Assembly: GCA_964544965.1 (NCBI GenBank)
Contig: CAZJED010000043.1
Location: 1-11,847 of the forward strand
Length of the DNA stretch: 11,847 nt
Direction: 5' to 3'
Origin: UBA11869 sp964544965
GTDB taxonomy: Bacteria > Pseudomonadota > Gammaproteobacteria > Eutrophobiales > Eutrophobiaceae
Shown here one piece after another: positions 7,458 through 11,847 of the stretch; position 1 is the first letter of the stretch, and every line of letters starts with the position of its first letter. A program made the translations under genes and the position numbers. A model generated the notes under the pieces. The model was not told the DNA's origin. It was given only the letters and a program-made list of their open reading frames with translations, and did no database searches.

Positions 7458-8044
7458 AAATTCCTCTTTTTCCATTAAACGTAGTCTTATTTCCAGAAGG
7501 AGAATTAAAATTAAGAATATTCGAACCAAGATATATTGATATGGTCATCATGTGTCTTCGAAATGACACAGGTTTTGGTATTTGTTTAATTCAAGAAGAT
7601 AAGGGTGCTGATAAATTCGCCGATTTTTTTTCTTTGGGGACGTATGCAAAAATTATTGATTGGGATCAAATGGAAGACGGACTCCTAGGTATAGTTGTTA
7701 AAGGCGAGAAGCGCTTTAGAGTTCTTTCTCGCAAAATGTCTAAGAGCAATTTGTGTTTTGGTAATGTTGATTGGTTAAATGACGATGAAAATACAATGCC
7801 GGTATCATATCAAAACTTTTCTGATTTGCTTAGAGAGATAGTGATTCGTTACAAACTACCAATAGAAAATATGACAGATAGATTTGATGAGGCTAATTGG
7901 GTGAGCGAGCGATTAGCTGAGTTACTACCATTTGATTTACCAATTAAGCAAGAAATTCTAGAGATGAATAGCGCATCAAATCGTTTTGAATATATGGAAA
8001 ATCTATTGAAAAAGATTAATTCAGATAAGCTCGTACAACCATAA
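7454..8044 (+). CDS. Stand-alone LON-domain (PUA-like) protein
   Basis: A 196-residue protein consisting only of the LON substrate-binding domain. It opens with the typical IPLFPLNVVLFPEGELKLRIFEPRY (split: PLFPLNVVLFP at 4-14, then LRIFEPRY at 20-27) and has a GFGICLIQ segment near 41-48. The C-terminal part is a helical extension. Lon protease itself continues into an AAA+ ATPase and a Ser-Lys protease; neither is present, so this is not a protease. Proteins of this kind are widespread, and their biochemical role is poorly known; substrate or adaptor binding is only presumed. The ATG overlaps the mpl stop by four bases, indicating coexpression with murein recycling. nth follows after 34 bp. 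Confidence 0.88.
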   Translation: MKIPLFPLNVVLFPEGELKLRIFEPRYIDMVIMCLRNDTGFGICLIQEDKGADKFADFFSLGTYAKIIDWDQMEDGLLGIVVKGEKRFRVLSRKMSKSNLCFGNVDWLNDDENTMPVSYQNFSDLLREIVIRYKLPIENMTDRFDEANWVSERLAELLPFDLPIKQEILEMNSASNRFEYMENLLKKINSDKLVQP

Positions 8045-8078
8045 ATTATTAAACTTTAATTAAATCGGTTTTTTGATT

Positions 8079-8726
8079 TTGAATAAAGTAAAACGCGATC
8101 ATATTTTTACTTTGTTAAGTAAAGATAATCCATCACCAACAACAGAATTGGTTTATCAAACACCATTCGAATTGTTAATAGCCGTTATACTCTCAGCGCA
8201 AGCAACTGACATTAGCGTTAATAAGGCTACAAAGAAACTTTTTGCAATCGCAAACACCCCCGAAGAAATTTTATTTTTAGGTCTTAGAAAGCTTAAGACT
8301 AATATAAGAACGATTGGACTTTATAATAACAAAGCAAAAAATATTATTCAGACTTGTAGGATATTACTAGAAAAACACAATGGCGATGTTCCAAATGATA
8401 GAATGGCATTGGAGCGATTATCTGGTGTTGGAAGGAAGACAGCAAATGTTATTTTGAATACTATATTTGGAGAGCCAACAATTGCCGTCGACACACACAT
8501 TTTTCGAGTGTCAAATAGAACAGGAATTTCACAGGGTAAAAATGTTTTAGAAGTTGAAAAAAAGCTTATGAGACATGTATCTGATGTCTTTAAGAAGAAT
8601 GCTCATCATTTGCTTATTTTGCATGGACGTTACACATGCACTGCTCGTAATCCCAAATGTAATTCCTGCATTATTTTTGATTATTGTGAATGGAAAGAAC
8701 GTAAAAAGCATGTGAAAGATTGTTAG
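8079..8726 (+). CDS. nth: Endonuclease III (DNA glycosylase/AP lyase)
   Basis: It excises oxidised pyrimidines and cleaves the abasic site in base-excision repair. From the TTG at 8079 the 215-residue protein is collinear with E. coli Nth (MNKAKR aligned with LNKVKR). The catalytic Lys120, in the helix-hairpin-helix LSGVGRKTANV, and Asp138, in AVDTHIFRV, then fall on the same numbers. The C-terminal [4Fe-4S] cluster ligands are complete as C-x6-C-x2-C-x5-C at 187, 194, 197 and 203. No ATG is available near the start; a second TTG lies two codons upstream (8073), and the ribosome binding site is poor, so low translation is likely. It is the last gene before the signalling block, whose first start lies 11 bp beyond the nth stop. 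Confidence 0.96.
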   Translation: MNKVKRDHIFTLLSKDNPSPTTELVYQTPFELLIAVILSAQATDISVNKATKKLFAIANTPEEILFLGLRKLKTNIRTIGLYNNKAKNIIQTCRILLEKHNGDVPNDRMALERLSGVGRKTANVILNTIFGEPTIAVDTHIFRVSNRTGISQGKNVLEVEKKLMRHVSDVFKKNAHHLLILHGRYTCTARNPKCNSCIIFDYCEWKERKKHVKDC

Positions 8727-8737
8727 CAAAGGGTAGT

Positions 8738-10081
8738 ATGACAATTAGACTCTGTATATTCATTACTAAAAAAAAAGATTTTTTTATGAAAAATGATAAA
8801 TTAAGTGACAATGAAAATGAAGTGACGCAGCAGTTATTTGAGGAAGGTAATTCCAGCGAAAAACAACTTACTTTATTAGCAGAAATTTCACAAAATTTTT
8901 CAAATTCACTCGATATTTCACAAACATTGCAGAATGCGATTGAGCGATTTATGCAATATTTAAACTCAGAAGCAGCATCAATATTTTTATTGGAAAATAA
9001 TAACTCTGAACTGGTGTGCGTTAGATGTGCTGGTCCAGTTGACATTACCGGGATTAAAATTCCCTCGGACAAAGGCATTATAGGAAATGCAATAAATTTG
9101 AGAAAATCTCAAATGATTAGAGATGCACAAAATGATCCCAATTTTTCAAAGTTAGTCGATGCTGGCACTGGTTTTGAAACGCGTTCGATCCTCGCCGTGC
9201 CATTAGTAGTAAATGATAAATGTATTGGGGCTTTAGAGTTAATTAACAAGAAGAATGATGGTTTGTTTGATGAGCATGACAAATCAATTTCGATGGTATT
9301 AGCATCATATGCTGCATTAGCAATTCATAATGCGCGTATGGCAGATGCTTTAGTTGAGAAGGAACGTATGCGCAAGGAACTTGAGTTGGCGAGGGAAATA
9401 CAAATTGGTCTTTTGCCTAAAGATGATGATCCGAAATTTCCTATCAAAGGCATGAATGTTCCCGCACTGGAGGTATCTGGTGATTTTTATGATTTTTTTA
9501 AACGAGATGACGGTTTGATTTATTTTAACCTTGCGGATGTATCAGGGAAAGGAATGAACGCTGCAATGCTAATGGCAAAAGCAAGTAGTCTCTTGCATCA
9601 TTTAGCCAAAAGTATAAGCGATCCTGGAGAATTATTAAGCAGAGTCAATAATGAAATTTGTGAATCTATATCTCATGGTATGTTTGTTACTTTAGTGTCA
9701 GGTTTTTTGGATACAGAAAATAATAAACTAAGTTTTTCAAATGCCGGTCATCAACCACCATTATTCTGTAATAACAAGAGTGAATTTGTGGAAATAGAAG
9801 CAAGCGCACCTCCTATTGGTATTATTCCAGACACAGAGTTTCCAGTTGAAACAATTCATTTGGATGGAGGCGCATTATATTTATTTACAGATGGAGTTAC
9901 TGAAAGTCATGATAAGAATAAGAAGTTCTTGGAAGTTAGTGGCTTAATAAAACTTATTGAAATAAACTCGAAACTACCCGTTCCTAATCGTTTAGATAGA
10001 ATTGTTTCAAAGATTCGAAATTCTAGTGTAGGACAACATGACGACATAACCTTAATGATTATAGATTGTAACAAAAAATAA
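8738..10081 (+). CDS. GAF-domain SpoIIE/RsbU-type serine phosphatase (PP2C)
   Basis: This is a soluble 447-residue phosphatase of the partner-switching type, expected to dephosphorylate a STAS protein, most likely the one encoded two genes downstream. A GAF sensor domain covers about 45-200 (SEAASIFLLE, then ETRSILAVPLVV and CIGALELINKKN). A charged helical linker at about 204-222 (EKERMRKELELAREIQ) is typical of RsbU-like enzymes. The PP2C domain follows at about 235-445, with all metal-binding acidic motifs present: GDFYD (247-251), DVSGKG (267-272), TDGVTE (384-389) and HDDIT (434-438). The GAF ligand is unknown. The ATG at 8738 is chosen for its AAAGGG four bases upstream; the ATG at 8786, just after an A9 and T7 run and without a good ribosome binding site, would also leave both domains intact. 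Confidence 0.93.
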   Translation: MTIRLCIFITKKKDFFMKNDKLSDNENEVTQQLFEEGNSSEKQLTLLAEISQNFSNSLDISQTLQNAIERFMQYLNSEAASIFLLENNNSELVCVRCAGPVDITGIKIPSDKGIIGNAINLRKSQMIRDAQNDPNFSKLVDAGTGFETRSILAVPLVVNDKCIGALELINKKNDGLFDEHDKSISMVLASYAALAIHNARMADALVEKERMRKELELAREIQIGLLPKDDDPKFPIKGMNVPALEVSGDFYDFFKRDDGLIYFNLADVSGKGMNAAMLMAKASSLLHHLAKSISDPGELLSRVNNEICESISHGMFVTLVSGFLDTENNKLSFSNAGHQPPLFCNNKSEFVEIEASAPPIGIIPDTEFPVETIHLDGGALYLFTDGVTESHDKNKKFLEVSGLIKLIEINSKLPVPNRLDRIVSKIRNSSVGQHDDITLMIIDCNKK

Positions 10082-10083
10082 GT

Positions 10084-10494
10084 ATGGAGAAATTATTTGA
10101 AATTCGATTTCCAGCAAAAGCTGAGCGATTGTGTCTTATCAGGGCTTTAGTAAAAGAAATTACTGAAAGTATTGGATGCGATAAAGATCTTTCAGAAAAA
10201 TTAGTGATTGCTGTTAATGAAGCTTGTATGAATATTATACAACATGCCTATAAAGGGGATGAATCAGGTGAAATTTTTTTCGAAATGTTAAATAATGAAA
10301 AAGAGCTACACTTTAGATTAGTAGATTATGCACATCCTGTTGATCTCAATTCTGTAAAACCACGAGATCTTGATGATATACGTCCTGGTGGATTAGGGAC
10401 TCATTTTATTGCAGAAATCATGGATGAGTGTGATATGGGCCATCTTAATAAAGGTGAAGGGAATTATCTTAATATGAAGAAAAATATTAATTAA
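10084..10494 (+). CDS. RsbW-type anti-sigma/serine kinase (HATPase)
   Basis: A 136-residue GHKL ATPase of the RsbW/SpoIIAB class, the kinase of partner-switching systems. It would phosphorylate a STAS protein on serine and, in its unphosphorylated-partner state, bind a target. The N-box reads VIAVNEACMNIIQHAY (41-56) with Glu46, Asn50 and His54, and the glycine lid is RPGGLGTHFI (100-109). The usual DxGxG of the G1 box appears as DYAHP (81-85), keeping the Asp but lacking the first Gly. It starts two bases after the phosphatase stop, so the two are coupled. No sigma factor is encoded in the window, and its output partner is unknown; besides the STAS protein it could act on a sigma factor elsewhere. 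Confidence 0.9.
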   Translation: MEKLFEIRFPAKAERLCLIRALVKEITESIGCDKDLSEKLVIAVNEACMNIIQHAYKGDESGEIFFEMLNNEKELHFRLVDYAHPVDLNSVKPRDLDDIRPGGLGTHFIAEIMDECDMGHLNKGEGNYLNMKKNIN

Positions 10495-10516
10495 TAGTAA
10501 AATGAGAGTATAGAAG

Positions 10517-10849
10517 ATGAAAATAAATATACAACAGAATGATAATTACACAAATGTTGGGTTCGATGGTGCTGTTGATCTATCAAGCTCTTTAGATGCC
10601 CGTAAAAATATAATAGAGATATTAGAACAAAATAAAAATATCTTAATTGACCTTAGTTTAGTGAATTATATTGATAGTTCGGGTGTTGCATGTTTAGTCG
10701 AGGGTTATCAGATAGCAAAAAAGCAATCATTAAAATTTGGATTAGTTGGCGTTAGTGATGCAGCAATGAGCGTATTAAAATTAGCAAGACTAGATCAGGT
10801 ATTTCCAATATATAATTCAAAAGAAGAGTATGCAAAAGAGGATGTCTGA
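10517..10849 (+). CDS. STAS-domain protein (anti-sigma antagonist / MlaB-like)
   Basis: A single 110-residue STAS domain. It carries the phospho-acceptor motif IDSSG (52-56) at the end of the LIDLSLVNY strand; by alignment with SpoIIAA (Ser58) and RsbV, Ser54 would be the residue phosphorylated by the kinase just upstream and freed by the phosphatase. The later pattern GLVGVSDAAMSVLKLARLDQVFPIY (parts: SDAAMSVLKLARLD at 80-93) is typical of the family. Two roles compete: an anti-anti-sigma factor, or the STAS subunit of the lipid transporter encoded next, as MlaB is for MlaF in E. coli. The 20-nt overlap with the permease gene favours the second or a dual role. Translation probably starts at the ATG preceded by TGAGAG and AGAAG. 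Confidence 0.9.
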   Translation: MKINIQQNDNYTNVGFDGAVDLSSSLDARKNIIEILEQNKNILIDLSLVNYIDSSGVACLVEGYQIAKKQSLKFGLVGVSDAAMSVLKLARLDQVFPIYNSKEEYAKEDV

Positions 10850-11654
10850 ATTTATTAATCATAGACTCCTAAATGTCGTCGAAAAAATTGGAATTTTAAC
10901 TCTTAAATTTGTTGAGGGAGTGGGCTATTATTTTGCTTTGTTGGTTGAGTCGGTTGTTTGGATAATAGCAGGGCCTTTCTACAAACAACCTGTTCGTATT
11001 TCTTCTGTATTTAGTCAAATGATGACAATAGGTATAGCTGCTTGTCCTATTGTTTTTATACTTTCATTTTCAATTGGCGTTATGCTCGCAATTCAAATGA
11101 TATATAACCTGAAGACTTTTGGTGCTGAATCACAGGTGGTTGTTGGTGTTGCTTTATCGGTAACTAGAGAATTCGCGCCATTAATTACTGGCATTTTAAT
11201 TGCTGGCAGAACCGGATCTGCACTAGCCGCTAAACTTGGCACGATGCAGGTAACTCAAGAGATTGATGCTTTACGTGTTATGGGCATCAATCCAATTCGA
11301 TATCTTGTTTCTCCTGCATTGTTGGCGATGTTAATAATGGTGCCTACTCTTACTTTTTTTTCTGATATTGCCGGTCTATTGGGCGGAGCATTATATACTA
11401 GCATTGAAATAGGCTTGAGTTTTAGTGCATATATTGACAGGACGATAGCAGCCTTGGTGGTGGGTGATGTAATGCAGGGTTTATTTAAGAGTTTTGTATT
11501 TGCATTGATTATAACACTAGTTGGCGCAAGCAATGGTTTTTCAGTGACAGGCGGTGCTGAAGGTGTTGGTAAAGCGACAACTCGATCTGTAGTGCTTTCA
11601 ATATCTTTTATTGTCATTGCCGATATGATTTTTACTTATTTTTTAAATCGATAA
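10830..11654 (+). CDS. MlaE-family lipid ABC transporter permease
   Basis: An inner-membrane permease of the MlaE/YrbE family, which with an MlaF-type ATPase and an MCE protein moves phospholipids between the membranes of Gram-negative bacteria. The 274 residues show the family core EFAPLITGILIAGRTGSA (114-131) and LAAKLGTMQVTQEIDALRVMGI (split: LGTMQVTQEIDAL at 136-148), an LVSPALL helix, and five or so membrane segments (near 65-90, 155-175, 178-196, 215-232, 253-272). The core resembles the broadly distributed type rather than E. coli MlaE itself, so no mla symbol is given. The start at 10830 overlaps the STAS gene by 20 nt; the ATG at 10842 is an alternative. The order permease-then-ATPase also differs from E. 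coli mlaFEDCB. A +1 shift at the STAS stop would fuse the two proteins. Confidence 0.93.
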   Translation: MQKRMSEFINHRLLNVVEKIGILTLKFVEGVGYYFALLVESVVWIIAGPFYKQPVRISSVFSQMMTIGIAACPIVFILSFSIGVMLAIQMIYNLKTFGAESQVVVGVALSVTREFAPLITGILIAGRTGSALAAKLGTMQVTQEIDALRVMGINPIRYLVSPALLAMLIMVPTLTFFSDIAGLLGGALYTSIEIGLSFSAYIDRTIAALVVGDVMQGLFKSFVFALIITLVGASNGFSVTGGAEGVGKATTRSVVLSISFIVIADMIFTYFLNR

Positions 11655-11847
11655 TGATTGAAGAAAATAAAAAAAATATAGCAATCGAAGTTAAGGATTT
11701 AGTTACATATTATGGCTCAAGAAAAATTTTGGATGGAATTAATCTTACCGTAAGTGAAGGCGAGATTATGATTATTATGGGTGGTAGTGGTTCTGGAAAA
11801 AGTACTTTGTTACGTTATTTACTTGGATTAGGGATTCCAACAAGCGG
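11654..11847 (+). CDS. MlaF-type ABC transporter ATPase, 3'-truncated by the window edge
   Basis: Only the first 64 codons are present. The protein opens with a short charged stretch (MIEENKKN), then an ABC nucleotide-binding domain: VKDLVTYYGSRKILDGINL (13-31) with the aromatic A-loop Tyr at about 19-20, and an intact Walker A, GGSGSGKST (43-51), followed by LLRYLLGL. This matches the MlaF class of ATPases that energise lipid transport with MlaE permeases. Its ATG overlaps the last base of the permease stop (TAATG), a tight coupling expected for subunits of one complex. The signature motif, Walker B and C-terminal region lie beyond the window, so activity cannot be judged further. Confidence 0.93.
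   Translation, partial: MIEENKKNIAIEVKDLVTYYGSRKILDGINLTVSEGEIMIIMGGSGSGKSTLLRYLLGLGIPTS

Noticed and set aside
7454..8044. Lon protease fragment
   Set aside because: The LON-domain protein is not a broken lon: the frame is complete, coupled to mpl, and no remnant of the ATPase or protease domain follows before nth.
8045..8078. Possible attenuator or terminator between the LON gene and nth (AAAC ... GTTT followed by T-run)
   Set aside because: The pairing is only four bases around an A/T palindrome, and the T-run is directly followed by the nth start; too weak to call.
8671..9078. 135-residue minus-strand open frame over the nth/phosphatase junction (and a 65-residue one at 8547-8744)
   Set aside because: Both are antisense to well-supported genes, and their composition is that of reverse-frame shadows.
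10084..10849. Sigma-factor control operon of the sigB type
   Set aside because: No sigma factor gene is linked; downstream genes are transporter subunits, so a sigma target can only be assumed to lie elsewhere.
11255..11617. 120-residue minus-strand open frame
   Set aside because: It is antisense to the permease core, whose family motifs are unambiguous.

Overview
The window comes from a compact, AT-rich (roughly 36% GC by eye) proteobacterial chromosome, most likely a gammaproteobacterium outside the enterics. The evidence is a murein-tripeptide recycling ligase (Mpl), an RppH whose N-terminus and Nudix box match the enterobacterial enzyme, an endonuclease III collinear with E. coli Nth, a type II (hexameric-type) citrate synthase, and the cytosolic 'type 2' malate dehydrogenase found in many non-enteric gamma- and betaproteobacteria. 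I cannot name the genus. No insertion sequence, phage gene, CRISPR array, tRNA or rRNA was seen, and no gene-free stretch exceeds 300 bp.

Left part (1-5005): the 3' end of purF (purine synthesis) runs convergently into a very short PhaR-type DNA-binding protein on the minus strand. A 264-bp gap then leads to gltA and mdh, which are 29 bp apart and encode consecutive TCA-cycle steps (malate to oxaloacetate to citrate). A HAD-IB phosphatase on the minus strand ends 6 bp from mdh.

Middle (5129-8726): rppH (mRNA 5'-end processing) is divergent from the HAD gene and convergent with a small exported protein of unknown function. Divergent from that begins a plus-strand run: mpl, a stand-alone LON-domain protein overlapping it by 4 nt, and nth.

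Right part (8738-11847, running off the end): this is the most interesting block. A GAF-SpoIIE (PP2C) phosphatase, an RsbW-type HATPase kinase and a STAS protein with an intact phospho-acceptor motif form a complete partner-switching set with no sigma factor visible. They are followed without a gap by an MlaE-type lipid ABC permease, which overlaps the STAS gene by 20 nt, and an MlaF-type ATPase, which overlaps the permease by 1 nt and is cut by the window. In the canonical Mla transporter the ATPase has a STAS partner (MlaB), and I recall related permeases with an N-terminal STAS domain. The arrangement therefore suggests that reversible STAS phosphorylation could gate phospholipid transport. 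That is an inference; the gene order and the motifs are directly visible.
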